Positions 18,225-27,000 of a stretch of 64,000 bases of DNA are shown one piece after another (the stretch's first letter is position 1; the number at the start of each line of letters is the position of its first letter). A program made the translations under genes and the position numbers. The stretch spans positions 239,140 through 303,139 of the forward strand of contig NZ_JAUZVY010000006.1 in NCBI RefSeq assembly GCF_030717955.1, read 5' to 3'. Below the pieces are notes generated by a model. That model made no database searches, had not been told where the DNA came from, and saw only the letters and a program-made list of their open reading frames with translations. The stretch is from Alkalimonas delamerensis (lineage in GTDB: Bacteria > Pseudomonadota > Gammaproteobacteria > Enterobacterales > Alteromonadaceae).

Positions 18225-18582
18225 CGCCTCGTCCATGAGGCTTTGCAGACTGATTCCCTCATCATAGCTACAAACCTTAATCACCTCTTTTAATAGGGCT
18301 TAACGCTGATGATTGATAGATTGGTGCTGCTTTGTGCCAATAGCGGACATTTTTTCATTTCATCATCCGAGACATAATTGCTGAATTTATATCCAATCTA
18401 TTGATAATGCTAACAGTGCCTTTATTGACGGATGAACCCGTACTTGTCTGCCAGATTTACATCAATTGTATCCGTAAGTTGTTGTAAGCCTAAAGATAAC
18501 TGTGTAGTGTTCTGTATATTAAATTGACAGAAGCAGCTTGAACAGTGTTTCACTACGGGGCGACCCGCTGAATAAGTGTTAA
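18225..18582. other. AT-rich intergenic region, no supported gene
   Basis: Between the deaD terminator and the PD-(D/E)XK gene the sequence is richer in A and T than its surroundings and has only short open frames without ribosome sites. A minus-strand frame (18422-18670) of 82 codons is open but unrecognised and overlaps the next gene. Confidence 0.4.
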
Positions 18583-19014
18583 ATGGCGATGATCGTTGAG
18601 ACTTTGAGAAAAATTCATCTACAGCATCGACTACAAGAAGGCGATGTTTCTGCACACACCAAGTCTGCACAACTCATCACGAAGAAGTGGCAAGCAGCGG
18701 TTTGCAATGATGACGTGGTGGGTGAAGTGAGAGTTTCAAGGGCAAACAATGAACGCATCGATGTCGTCGATTTACAGACAAAGACAGCATATGAACTCAA
18801 GGTTTCTGGCAAGAATACGCATCACGAATTTTACAAGGATCTGGTAAAGGTGCTTACCTACAATGAGTACCAAGATGCAGAAGAAAAGCTAAAAAAACTT
18901 GTGTTTATCAGTGAGGAAAACGGTATCAGTTCGTTGAGGGGACGCCTAGATGGAATGTTCCTCAAAATGATTGAATCAAAGCATATGCTAAGCATTGAGC
19001 TTGTAGTCATTTAA
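18583..19014 (+). CDS. putative PD-(D/E)XK-fold nuclease, small
   Basis: I do not recognise the family of this 143-residue protein, but it has the core of the restriction-endonuclease fold: Glu48, Asp60 in ERIDVV, then a beta-strand YELKVS with Glu71-x-Lys73. The C-terminal half, with LVFIS, looks like the remaining sheet. No membrane segment or other domain is seen. A TAA stop lies immediately before ATG and there is no clear ribosome site. The gene is AT-richer than its neighbours and lies alone in a block with the NYN gene, so horizontal gain is plausible. It could be an orphan nuclease, a defence component or a repair enzyme; a catalytically dead relative is possible. Confidence 0.6.
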   Translation: MAMIVETLRKIHLQHRLQEGDVSAHTKSAQLITKKWQAAVCNDDVVGEVRVSRANNERIDVVDLQTKTAYELKVSGKNTHHEFYKDLVKVLTYNEYQDAEEKLKKLVFISEENGISSLRGRLDGMFLKMIESKHMLSIELVVI

Positions 19015-19084
19015 TCAATCAGACGTAGCAGTTCTCGGCCTGCTGCCGCCGGACGCTCGTAAACTCGCGCCACTGTGACTGTGC

Positions 19085-19112
19085 TTGACCCTACAAATTT
19101 GCAAGGTATATG
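19085..19112 (+). promoter_or_regulatory. possible promoter upstream of an orphan terminator
   Basis: TTGACC (19085-19090) and TATATG (19107-19112) are 16 bases apart. Transcription from here would give an RNA of about 145 bases ending at the terminator at 19238. Confidence 0.3.
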
Positions 19113-19118
19113 TTGTAG

Positions 19119-19262
19119 AGGTGGCTCTAAGGGTTGCGGACTAACTCATCAGACCAGTTTACCTGACAACTCTGCTATTATGATTACAACTAACCCAAAA
19201 TCTACTTAAGCATTGTGACTTATGAGATGAGGGAGAGAAAGCCACCGAAAGGTGGTTTTTTC
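19119..19262 (+). ncRNA. candidate small RNA, unverified
   Basis: A possible promoter at 19085 and a strong terminator at 19238 bracket about 144 bases with no convincing coding frame, 105 bases past the preceding gene and 42 bases before the NYN gene. It matches no RNA family I recognise. It could instead be the tail of the preceding mRNA or a leader attenuator of the NYN gene. Confidence 0.2.
19238..19262 (+). terminator. rho-independent terminator before the NYN gene
   Basis: AAAGCCACC pairs with GGTGGTTTT around a GAAA tetraloop, followed by a U-run. It is more than 220 bases past the nearest upstream gene. Confidence 0.75.
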
Positions 19263-19304
19263 GTATCTAAAAAACAAGTAATAATTTAAGGGTATGGATT
19301 CCGT

Positions 19305-20228
19305 TTGAAAACTAGAGTGTACATCGATGGCTACAATCTGTATTACGGAGTCCTAAAAAATAGTCCTTTCAAATGGTTAGATCCAATCAAGCTCGCCAAA
19401 TTATGCTGCCAAATAGCAGCGCCTAAGCACATTCTCAGACAAATAAATGGCAATGTTGAAGCTAAGTATTTCACAGCTAAAGTCCTAAATACCAGTGCGT
19501 TTGAGAAAACAGCTGCCAGGGATCAAGATGCTTACCACAAAGCATTACAAGCTCTTTACCATCGCCCCGAGCTAGACATTATTTTTGGTTACCACACGGT
19601 AACACCGGTAATTCGTAGAGCGTTTGATTATTGGGCGCCCAAAGCACCCCATGCCGGTTGTGAAAAAACATTGGTTTGGCATATTGAGGAAAAACAAACC
19701 GACGTTAATATCGCCATAAACTCTCTTCAGGACGCCTATACAGATACCACTGAACAATTGCATATCTTTGTATCCAACGATTCTGATCTCGCACCGTTAA
19801 TCAATATGTTGGCGCAATTACCACATATTAAAACAGGGATTATTTCTCCAATAAGAGATCCTGCTACAAGACCTTCTGGGCAGCTAATTAAAAATGCGGA
19901 CTGGAGTACAGGAGCTTTATCTAGCCAAATTTTATCACAGGCTCAATTGCCAAGAGCCATACAGGCTGGAAAAAAAATAATCAGAAAACCAATAGAATGG
20001 TTTGGTGAATCAAAACTCGCATCCGAAGTTTTCGAATTACTACTTGAAGGTTTATGTAAGCGCAATTCTGTCTATAAATGGTTGGAGCAAGATCCAGTAG
20101 CAGCTAATTTACAAGGTTTGCCCAATCTTCATAGACCCGCAATTGAGATGCTTGATACCAAAGATGAAGCCAAACTTGTCCTTGAGCACGCGAAGGCATA
20201 CATCAATTACGTTAAAGCTGGAAAATAA
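19305..20228 (+). CDS. NYN-domain (PIN-like) putative ribonuclease
   Basis: This 307-residue protein begins with a LabA/DUF88-type NYN domain. Asp8 and Asn11 lie in YIDGYNLYYG, Asp133 in EKQTDVNIA, and Asp159/Asp161 in VSNDSDLAPLI: the acidic set that binds metal in PIN-like nucleases. Residues from about 205 form a separate C-terminal region I do not recognise. The start is TTG at 19305 with AAGGG about 13 bases upstream; the nearby ATG at 19294 runs straight into a stop. Codon use is AT-rich and unlike the neighbouring housekeeping genes, consistent with acquisition. It follows the PD-(D/E)XK gene in the same direction, but a terminator separates them, so a shared operon is doubtful. RNA cleavage is inferred from the fold only. 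Confidence 0.75.
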   Translation: MKTRVYIDGYNLYYGVLKNSPFKWLDPIKLAKLCCQIAAPKHILRQINGNVEAKYFTAKVLNTSAFEKTAARDQDAYHKALQALYHRPELDIIFGYHTVTPVIRRAFDYWAPKAPHAGCEKTLVWHIEEKQTDVNIAINSLQDAYTDTTEQLHIFVSNDSDLAPLINMLAQLPHIKTGIISPIRDPATRPSGQLIKNADWSTGALSSQILSQAQLPRAIQAGKKIIRKPIEWFGESKLASEVFELLLEGLCKRNSVYKWLEQDPVAANLQGLPNLHRPAIEMLDTKDEAKLVLEHAKAYINYVKAGK

Positions 20229-20230
20229 TT

Positions 20231-20303
20231 TTGCGAGCCAGGAAAACCCGCGTTTTTCCTGGCGACTCCGCCAAACGGCAAGGATGTCGTTTCAGGATGG
20301 AAC
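20231..20303 (+). repeat. compound palindromic repeat, copy 2 (module 2 only)
   Basis: Hairpin GCCAGGAAAA (20237-20246) with TTTTCCTGGC (to 20263) is followed by AAACGGCA-AGGA-TGTCGTTT (20273-20292), then CAGGATGGAAC. It is the second module of the element seen whole at 57927-58083 and 3373-3531. A GU wobble in the second stem keeps the pairing. It begins 2 bases after the NYN stop codon. Confidence 0.75.
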
Positions 20304-20396
20304 CAGTGCTCTTTCGCTTATGTAAGATAGGTTTTTTATTGAAAAGTAACCTTTGGCCCCATAGATCCGGTTTAGACACTATTGCTGGAGTTTGTG

Positions 20397-20825
20397 ATGA
20401 TCCTTGCCTGCCCACATTGCCACCGTTTAAATCGCCTGCCACCAGATCGTCTTGCAGAGCAGCCCAGTTGTGGCCACTGCAAACAACCGCTTTTTATTGG
20501 CCAGGTGTTGGAGCTGACGGCCGCTAATTTTGCCCCGCATGCTGAAAAATCTGAGCTGCCATTGCTGGTGGACTTTTGGGCACCCTGGTGTGGCCCTTGC
20601 CTGCAATTTGCACCGATCTTTGCCGGTTTGGCGGCTGAGCTTGAACCCAGGGTTCGGCTGGCAAAAATCAATACCGAGCAAGAGCCGGGACTGGCTGGCC
20701 GTTTTGCCATTCGCTCCATCCCAACGCTGATGCTGTTTCAGGATGGCAAGTTAAAGGCGCAGCAAAGCGGTGCTTTGCCCAAGGCACAGCTCAAGCAATG
20801 GTTGCAACAGCACTTACCCACTTAA
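20397..20825 (+). CDS. trxC: thioredoxin 2
   Basis: TrxC is a cytosolic disulfide reductase with an N-terminal zinc-binding domain. In the 142-residue protein the zinc cysteines are C5/C8 (CPHC) and C25/C28 (CGHC), and the redox site is WCGPC at 64-68. I start at ATG 20397, with GGAG 6 bases upstream, rather than at a TTG five codons earlier; this also matches E. coli TrxC. Its 3' end overlaps the convergent SNF2 helicase gene by 12 bases. Confidence 0.95.
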   Translation: MILACPHCHRLNRLPPDRLAEQPSCGHCKQPLFIGQVLELTAANFAPHAEKSELPLLVDFWAPWCGPCLQFAPIFAGLAAELEPRVRLAKINTEQEPGLAGRFAIRSIPTLMLFQDGKLKAQQSGALPKAQLKQWLQQHLPT

Positions 20826-23800
20826 CAGCTGCAGCAAGTCATCGGCGCTGCCCTGCCACAGTCCTTGCTGGTTGCCGCTGAACAGGCTGTCGGCCAGCGC
20901 TTGTTTTTGCTGCTGCAACAGTTGGATCTTTTGCTCCACGGTGTCTTTGGCAATCAGTTTGTAAACAAAGACTTTTTTGTCCTGACCAATGCGGTGGGCC
21001 CTGTCGGTGGCCTGCTGCATCACGGCCGGGTTCCACCAGGGATCGTAGTGGATGACGGTATCGGCAGCGGTGAGATTCAGGCCGGTACCACCGGCTTTTA
21101 AACTGATTAAAAACAGCGGCACCTCGCCCTGCTGAAAACGATCAATTTGTTGCTGACGTTTTTTGGTCTGACCGGTCAGTTTGGCGTAGGGGATCTGCTG
21201 TTGCTGCATCACTTCTTCTATCAGCGCCAGCATGCTGGTGAACTGACTGAAAATAATGATTTTCCGTCCTTCGTCGATCATTTCTGGTATGTTTTGTGTC
21301 AGCCAGTCCAGTTTGGCACTGCTTTGTACTTTCTGCGCGCTGGGCAATTTGACCAGACGGGCATCGCAGCACGCCTGGCGTAATTTCAGCAGCGCATCCA
21401 AAAACTCAATCTGACTTTTGGCCAGGCCTTTTTCAGCAAACAGTTGGCGAATGTGGCTTTCCATGCTGAGACGAATGCTGTCGTAGAGTTGACGTTGATC
21501 GCTGTCGAGCGCCAGATACTGGTCAATTTCCACCTTTTCCGGCAGTTCGCTCATCACTTCGCTCTTGGTTCGGCGCAACAAAAAGGGGGCCACCCGTTGT
21601 TGCAGCTCCCGGCCACGCTCCGGGTGCTGTTCCCGCTCTATTGGGCGGCGAAACTGCTTGCGGAAAAAAGCATCGTTGCCCAGCAAGCCTGGCAAGGAAA
21701 AATCAAACAAGGATTTTAATTCCCCCAGATGGTTCTCCAGTGGAGTACCGGTTAAACAGAGCCGAAAATCCCCTTGCAGCTTGCGAATGGCGGCGGTGGT
21801 CTGACTGCGGCTGTTTTTTATTTGCTGGGCTTCGTCCAGCACAATATGGCTGAAATTGTGGGCCTGGTAATGCTTCAGATCGCGCGCCATTAAAGGGTAG
21901 GTGGTGATTATCAGCTCAGCTTCAGCCAGTTGCTGCAAGGCTTTGCCCCGCTGCTGGCCATGCACCACTTGCACCTTCAGGCCTGGGGTGAAGCGCTCTG
22001 CTTCTTGCTGCCAGTTGCCAATCAGACTGGTTGGGCAGATCACCAGTGCTTGCAAGCGACCGTTTTGGTGGCGCTGGTGCAGCAAAAACGCCAGCGCTTG
22101 CAGGGTTTTCCCCAAACCCATGTCATCGGCCAGAATGCCTCCGAAACCATACTGCTGTAAGAATACCAGCCAGTTCAGCCCTTGCTGCTGGTAAGGCCGC
22201 AAGGTGGCTTGCAAACCATCGGGCAAGGGGACTTCGGCAATGCCTTCAAAATGCTGCAGCTTTTGGCTAAGCTGCTCGATTTCGGCGGCACCGGCGAAGT
22301 GCAGTCGCTGCGCTGGCAATTGCTGCAGCAAAGCGCTGCGGTAAGACGGCAGACGCAGTGTGTTGTCGTCGCTGCCTTGCTGCAAAAACTCCTGCAAGGT
22401 GCTGAACAGCGGCTGCAACTGATGGGCAGGCAATTTCAGGGTGCGGCCATCCGGCAGTGGCAGCCACAGAGTGCTGTCTGGCTCGGGTTCACCATGTTGC
22501 TGCAACCACTGCTGCACCAGGGGCAGCATCGGCACCCGCTCCTGGCCTAGCTGCACTTGCATATCGAGCTGGAACCAGCCCGGTGCATCGCTTTGCACTT
22601 CAAATTCGGCATCTGCTTCGACAATACCGAGATCAAAATCAGCGCTTTGTTCAATACGCCAACCCTGCTGCTCCAGCCAGTCTTTGTCGCGCTCGAGCCA
22701 TTCCAGCCAGGCCAGCGGGCTGTTGTCCACTACCCGGTAGTTGTCTGCAACCGAAAGGGGGCTGTCTGCCGGGTACAGCTGGGTATCGAGCAAGGTGGTG
22801 ATGGCTTGTTGCTCGGCGTCGGGCTGGCGTTCAATGGCAAAATGCCGGCTGCCCTGGCTCTGGTGACTGGTAGCCGGGCTATCCGGCTGAGCCGGTGGCA
22901 ATTCAAAAGCGCCATAGCGAAAGCGCAACCGTGCAATGGGCAGGCTGCGACGCCCTTGCGATTGCATGCCAAGCTGCAGAACCGGCTGTGGTGCTTGTTG
23001 AATCACTTCAATCTTAATGTCGGCCGGAGCCGGCAGGGGCTCGGTGGGGAGGGCTTGTTGCAACCCCAGCCAAAGCTGGGCCAGCTCTGCTTCCGGCACC
23101 TGTGGCATGCTCAACAGGTGCTGCAATTGCTCACCGGTTAGCGCGGTGTCGATAACCCCCACTTGCAAAGCCGCTTCATCTAGATACATCGGGGGCGTGG
23201 TATCGATCAGTTGCCATTGTGTCAGACCACTGAGCGCAAACTGCAGTTGATAGTCCTGGTCCTGCTGCTGCCAGCTGAGCTGCAAAGTCCGCTTGGGCCC
23301 GCTGCCCAGCGGTTGCTGGACTTTTTGCCAGAAGCAGCGATTGCTGCGCAGTATGTCTTGCAGCGCCAGTGCGCCCCAGCGCTCTTTTAACAGCATCTGG
23401 CCAAAGCGGTTTTGACTGCTAATCAGCCCCAGCAAGCGAAAATCCTCACTGCAACCCCAGTGTGGAATGTAGCCCTGGCGGTAATCGTGTTCGCTGAGCA
23501 GACTGCCCTGACCAAAGCCGCCTTTTTTTAACCGTCGTGCCCGCCTCGGGCTCAGCTGCAGGCCTTGTTCGGTCAGATCCAGCAAAAACAGCACCCTGTC
23601 TTTGTACTCCAGCTCCGCCGGCTGCTGTTCCAGCTGTTGCAGACTGCTCAACCAAAGCTGAACTTTATCTTGTTGCTGCTGATGTTGCCGCTGTTGCAGT
23701 TGCACGATTTTCAGCAAGACTGCCAGGGTATGCTTGCAGTTGACCGCTACTGGGCAGCTGCAGCGGGCCTGCAATTGCCAGTCCCGCCCCTGACGCAACA

Positions 23801-24005
23801 GCCGGATGGTCTGACGGTAGGGAACCAGTGAGTTGCCCCAGACCTGGGCTTCGATCCGGCTGTAATCATCGCTGCAGTCCAGCCGGAACACCTTGTTCTG
23901 CTCCAGATAAGGCAAGGCCCGCTGGTAGACCGCTGCACCATAACGCAGTTTCAGTTCGTAATCGGTCAGTGGAAAGGCTTGGGTCTGGAGTTCGGGCATT
24001 GCCAT
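20814..24005 (-). CDS. SNF2-family helicase with SWIM zinc finger
   Basis: This is a large (1063-residue) double-stranded-DNA translocase of the SNF2/HepA type. An N-terminal SWIM zinc finger (C82, C84, C90, H92 in CSCPVAVNCKH) is followed by a Gln-rich coil and a long variable region. The helicase core starts near residue 600: DDMGLGKT near 625, DEAQ near 722, then GGTGLNLTAADTVIHYDPWWNP and DRAHRIGQ. ATG 24005 is my choice; ATG 23999 is equally possible, and a longer TTG frame to 24077 lacks support. SWIM-SNF2 proteins are widespread and poorly characterised; roles in RNA polymerase recycling or DNA repair are guesses. Confidence 0.9.
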   Translation of the reverse strand: MAMPELQTQAFPLTDYELKLRYGAAVYQRALPYLEQNKVFRLDCSDDYSRIEAQVWGNSLVPYRQTIRLLRQGRDWQLQARCSCPVAVNCKHTLAVLLKIVQLQQRQHQQQQDKVQLWLSSLQQLEQQPAELEYKDRVLFLLDLTEQGLQLSPRRARRLKKGGFGQGSLLSEHDYRQGYIPHWGCSEDFRLLGLISSQNRFGQMLLKERWGALALQDILRSNRCFWQKVQQPLGSGPKRTLQLSWQQQDQDYQLQFALSGLTQWQLIDTTPPMYLDEAALQVGVIDTALTGEQLQHLLSMPQVPEAELAQLWLGLQQALPTEPLPAPADIKIEVIQQAPQPVLQLGMQSQGRRSLPIARLRFRYGAFELPPAQPDSPATSHQSQGSRHFAIERQPDAEQQAITTLLDTQLYPADSPLSVADNYRVVDNSPLAWLEWLERDKDWLEQQGWRIEQSADFDLGIVEADAEFEVQSDAPGWFQLDMQVQLGQERVPMLPLVQQWLQQHGEPEPDSTLWLPLPDGRTLKLPAHQLQPLFSTLQEFLQQGSDDNTLRLPSYRSALLQQLPAQRLHFAGAAEIEQLSQKLQHFEGIAEVPLPDGLQATLRPYQQQGLNWLVFLQQYGFGGILADDMGLGKTLQALAFLLHQRHQNGRLQALVICPTSLIGNWQQEAERFTPGLKVQVVHGQQRGKALQQLAEAELIITTYPLMARDLKHYQAHNFSHIVLDEAQQIKNSRSQTTAAIRKLQGDFRLCLTGTPLENHLGELKSLFDFSLPGLLGNDAFFRKQFRRPIEREQHPERGRELQQRVAPFLLRRTKSEVMSELPEKVEIDQYLALDSDQRQLYDSIRLSMESHIRQLFAEKGLAKSQIEFLDALLKLRQACCDARLVKLPSAQKVQSSAKLDWLTQNIPEMIDEGRKIIIFSQFTSMLALIEEVMQQQQIPYAKLTGQTKKRQQQIDRFQQGEVPLFLISLKAGGTGLNLTAADTVIHYDPWWNPAVMQQATDRAHRIGQDKKVFVYKLIAKDTVEQKIQLLQQQKQALADSLFSGNQQGLWQGSADDLLQLLSG

Positions 24006-24121
24006 GGGTCCGCGAATTTTTTGCAAACAAGCATTGTAACTTTTTTCAGGCCGTTTCCCCAGTGCTTTCCTGTGCAATCAAGGGAGGCTTTGTGCTGCAT
24101 CAAACACAACCAGGGTGGTTG

Positions 24122-25429
24122 CTAGGAAACAGGCCAGTCGGCAGCATCGACCACATCCAGCGGCGTGGCCTGCTGGCTGCCCTGCCAGCGGCGGATGTAG
24201 TCGCCATCGGGATCAAATTGTTGCTGCTGCTTGTCCAGATTAAAATGCCGGTGACCACGGGGATCGGCACCGACACCGGCCAGATACTGCCAGTTGCCCC
24301 AGTTGATGGCGACATCGTAATCAATCAGTTGTTGTTCAAACCAGGCTGCACCATAGCGCCAGTCAAGCTGCAGCTCGTGCACAAAACAGCTGGCCACCAG
24401 TTGTCGCCCGCGATTGGACAAATAGCCGGTTTGCTTCAGTTGCCGCATGCAGGCATTGACCAGAGGGTAGGGCGTGTTGCCTTCGCACCAGGCTGAAAAT
24501 CGCTGCGGGTAGAAGCTGGTCAGGGGCGCGGTTTGCTTGATGCCCTGGCGCAAAAACAGGGCTTTACCATGACGATGGCTGTACCAGTGGAAGTACTCGC
24601 GCCACAACAGCTCAAAGTAGATCCAGTAAGTGGAATCGTTGCGGCCATGCCGGGCTTCGTAGTCGTGCAGCGCCGCAATGATTTGTCTGGGCGACAAACA
24701 GCCAGCGGCCAGCCAGGGAGAAAATTTGGTGGAGTTATCAAAGCCATCCAGTGCATTGCGAACCGCTTTGTAGTTGCCTGCTAAGTCGCTGCCAAAGTAC
24801 CGTGCCAGATGCTGCTGGCCGCTGTACTCACCGCCCTGAAACACCGATCGAAGCCAGGACGGATACGCAGGCAGTTGCTGGCTTTTAAGGCCTTTAGGCG
24901 CCGTAGGAATCCGTGCTGGCGTGGGGTGCAGCGGCAGCAATGGCATAGTTTCCACTTTTTTCCGAAATTGGCTGAAGCTTGCCGGCAGGGCTTCCAGCGC
25001 AAACGGCAGTTGGCTGGCATCGAACAAGGTGTTGCTGTCGATGGTATAAAACGGCAGATAGGGGAAACGTTGCTGCAATTGCTGCCATTGCCGGCTTTCG
25101 TAATAACCGGGTTGACGGCTCTGGTAGATGGCATCCACCCGGTACTGACTGATCAGCTGGCTGATGGTCTCAACCGGGGATTGGAAGCGCAACAGCAGTT
25201 GTTGTTGCAGGGCGCTCAGCTGCTGGGCCAGTTCACTCAGGCTGTCCGCGATAAAGCGCCAGCGCTGCATGCCCATCCGTTTGCTGTGGTAGCGGCCCGG
25301 GCTAAACCAGCCGGGCTCGGCGCAGTACAGCAGTATCAGCTGCTCACACTCAGCGCAGGCCTGAGCCAAAGCCGGTTGATCGCTTAGGCGCAGATCCTGC
25401 TGAAACCAAAATAATCCAACGCGATGCAT
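24122..25429 (-). CDS. cryptochrome/photolyase, DASH family
   Basis: This FAD-containing blue-light protein probably repairs cyclobutane dimers in single-stranded DNA. The 435-residue protein has an N-terminal Rossmann antenna domain (VGLFWFQQDLRLSDQPAL) and a C-terminal FAD domain with TKFSPWLAAGCLSPR, YWIYFELLWREYFHW and NWQYLAGVGADPRGHRHFN, the last typical of Cry-DASH. ATG 25429 has GGGAG 6 bases upstream, preferred to a TTG two codons earlier. It probably has its own promoter in the 130-base gap before mnmE. Confidence 0.92.
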   Translation of the reverse strand: MHRVGLFWFQQDLRLSDQPALAQACAECEQLILLYCAEPGWFSPGRYHSKRMGMQRWRFIADSLSELAQQLSALQQQLLLRFQSPVETISQLISQYRVDAIYQSRQPGYYESRQWQQLQQRFPYLPFYTIDSNTLFDASQLPFALEALPASFSQFRKKVETMPLLPLHPTPARIPTAPKGLKSQQLPAYPSWLRSVFQGGEYSGQQHLARYFGSDLAGNYKAVRNALDGFDNSTKFSPWLAAGCLSPRQIIAALHDYEARHGRNDSTYWIYFELLWREYFHWYSHRHGKALFLRQGIKQTAPLTSFYPQRFSAWCEGNTPYPLVNACMRQLKQTGYLSNRGRQLVASCFVHELQLDWRYGAAWFEQQLIDYDVAINWGNWQYLAGVGADPRGHRHFNLDKQQQQFDPDGDYIRRWQGSQQATPLDVVDAADWPVS

Positions 25430-25566
25430 GCACAACTCCCAGAAGTTCGGTTTCGGGAATACGCTACAAAGTGGCCATCAGACCAATACAGCCCTTCGCT
25501 AAAAGCCTTGTTGGGCTCTGTATACTGATACCCGGTTATCCAAACCTGCCCCATGCTGCACAGGAT

Positions 25567-26931
25567 TTACTTGCCGATACAAAAGCTGGAAAAAATCCGG
25601 CCCAGCAAATCATCGGAACTGAATTCGCCGGTGATTTCGTTCAGATGCTGTTGGGTAAGTCGCAGTTCTTCAGCCAGGATTTCGCCGGCAATAAAGCCGT
25701 GCAATTGCTCTTGGCCCGTTAACAGGTGCTGGTGGGCACGCTCCAGGGCATCCAGGTGGCGGCGGCGGGCCAAAAAGCTGCCTTCGTTGGTGCCTTCAAA
25801 GCCCATGCAGGCTTTTAAATGCTCACGCAGAGCCTCGATGCCGCTGCCGGTTTTGGCTGACAATCGAAAAACCGGTACCGCCTGGTTGAGCTCGGCCTGC
25901 ATCGGCTCGCCGGTCAGATCAGCTTTGTTGCGTATCACCGTCATGCCCAGTCCGGAAGGCAGCCGGTCGATAAAATCCGGCCAGATGGCATGAGGATCGA
26001 TGGCGTCTGTGGTGGTGCCGTCCACCATAAAGAGCACCCGGTCGGCTTGTTCTATTTCCTGCCAAGCGCGCTCAATGCCGATTTGTTCGACCTGATCACT
26101 GGCATCGCGCAAGCCTGCGGTGTCGATAATGTGCAGCGGCATGCCGTCGATGTGAATGTGTTCACGCAGCACATCGCGGGTAGTGCCGGCAATGTCGGTG
26201 ACAATGGCAGCTTCGCGTCCGGCCAAGGCGTTCAGCAGGCTGGATTTACCGGCATTGGGCCGGCCGGCAATCACCACCCGCATGCCTTCGCGCAAAATAC
26301 TGCCCTGATTGGCCTCACGACGTATTTTTGCCAAATCATCGATGATGTCGGCCAGATCGGTGGCCACTTTGCCATCGGATAAAAAGTCGATTTCTTCATC
26401 CGGGAAATCAATGGCGGCTTCGACGAAGATTCGCAGGTGAATGACTTTTTCTACCAGCGCATGAATGCGGGCTGAGAACTCCCCTTGCAGCGAGTGCATG
26501 GCCGAGCGGGCCGCTTGTTCGGAGCTGGCATCAATCAAGTCGGCAATGGCTTCGGCCTGCGCTAAATCCAGCTTGTCGTTTAAAAATGCCCGTTCACTGA
26601 ATTCGCCTGGCCGGGCAATGCGTACCTGGGGCAGGGCAATGACACGGCGCAGCAGCATGTCCAGCAGCACTGGGCCACCATGGCCTTGCAGCTCCAGCAC
26701 ATCTTCGCCGGTAAAGGAGTTAGGCCCGGGAAAGTACAGTGCGATGCCCTGATCCAATGCCTTTCCATCGGCATCCAGAAATGGCAGATAGTTTGCGGTG
26801 CGGGCTTTTGGGATTTTTCCAAGCACTGCCGCTGCCACCTGATTGGCTGCCGGGCCGGAAATGCGAATAATGCCGACTCCGGCGCGGCCGGTCGCGGTGG
26901 CAATAGCGGCTATGGTATCGGTGCTGTACAT
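25567..26931 (-). CDS. mnmE: tRNA modification GTPase MnmE
   Basis: MnmE partners MnmG in making cmnm5U34 in tRNA. The 454-residue protein (E. coli length) has the tetrahydrofolate-binding N-domain, a GTPase domain with G1 GRPNAGKS (223-230) and DTAG (270-273), and the catalytic C-terminal FCIGK. ATG 26931 has GAGG 9 bases upstream; a GTG five codons earlier is less likely. In many genomes it is next to mnmG; here about 10 kb separates them. Confidence 0.96.
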   Translation of the reverse strand: MYSTDTIAAIATATGRAGVGIIRISGPAANQVAAAVLGKIPKARTANYLPFLDADGKALDQGIALYFPGPNSFTGEDVLELQGHGGPVLLDMLLRRVIALPQVRIARPGEFSERAFLNDKLDLAQAEAIADLIDASSEQAARSAMHSLQGEFSARIHALVEKVIHLRIFVEAAIDFPDEEIDFLSDGKVATDLADIIDDLAKIRREANQGSILREGMRVVIAGRPNAGKSSLLNALAGREAAIVTDIAGTTRDVLREHIHIDGMPLHIIDTAGLRDASDQVEQIGIERAWQEIEQADRVLFMVDGTTTDAIDPHAIWPDFIDRLPSGLGMTVIRNKADLTGEPMQAELNQAVPVFRLSAKTGSGIEALREHLKACMGFEGTNEGSFLARRRHLDALERAHQHLLTGQEQLHGFIAGEILAEELRLTQQHLNEITGEFSSDDLLGRIFSSFCIGK

Positions 26932-26956
26932 GCTGAGTATCCTCACAAAGAGTTAT

Positions 26957-26986
26957 AAAAAAAGCCTGTGAATCACAGGCTTTTTT
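26957..26986 (-). terminator. rho-independent terminator after yidC
   Basis: GCCTGTG pairs with CACAGGC around AAT, flanked by A and T runs on both sides. It ends the rpmH-rnpA-yidD-yidC transcript 14 bases past the yidC stop and separates it from mnmE. Confidence 0.9.
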
Positions 26987-27000
26987 CTGCAGAGCTTGGC

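Noticed and set aside
17982..18284. A 100-codon minus-strand frame through the deaD terminator
   Set aside because: It runs through the terminator hairpin and then antisense to the low-complexity end of deaD; its GTG start is not supported by homology.
18422..18670. An 82-codon minus-strand frame before the PD-(D/E)XK gene
   Set aside because: It overlaps the better supported nuclease gene antisense and has no recognised motif; a gene remnant cannot be excluded.
23999..24077. Longer SNF2 N-terminus from a TTG codon
   Set aside because: TTG without a ribosome site; the extra residues look non-homologous, while ATG 24005 begins a plausible protein.
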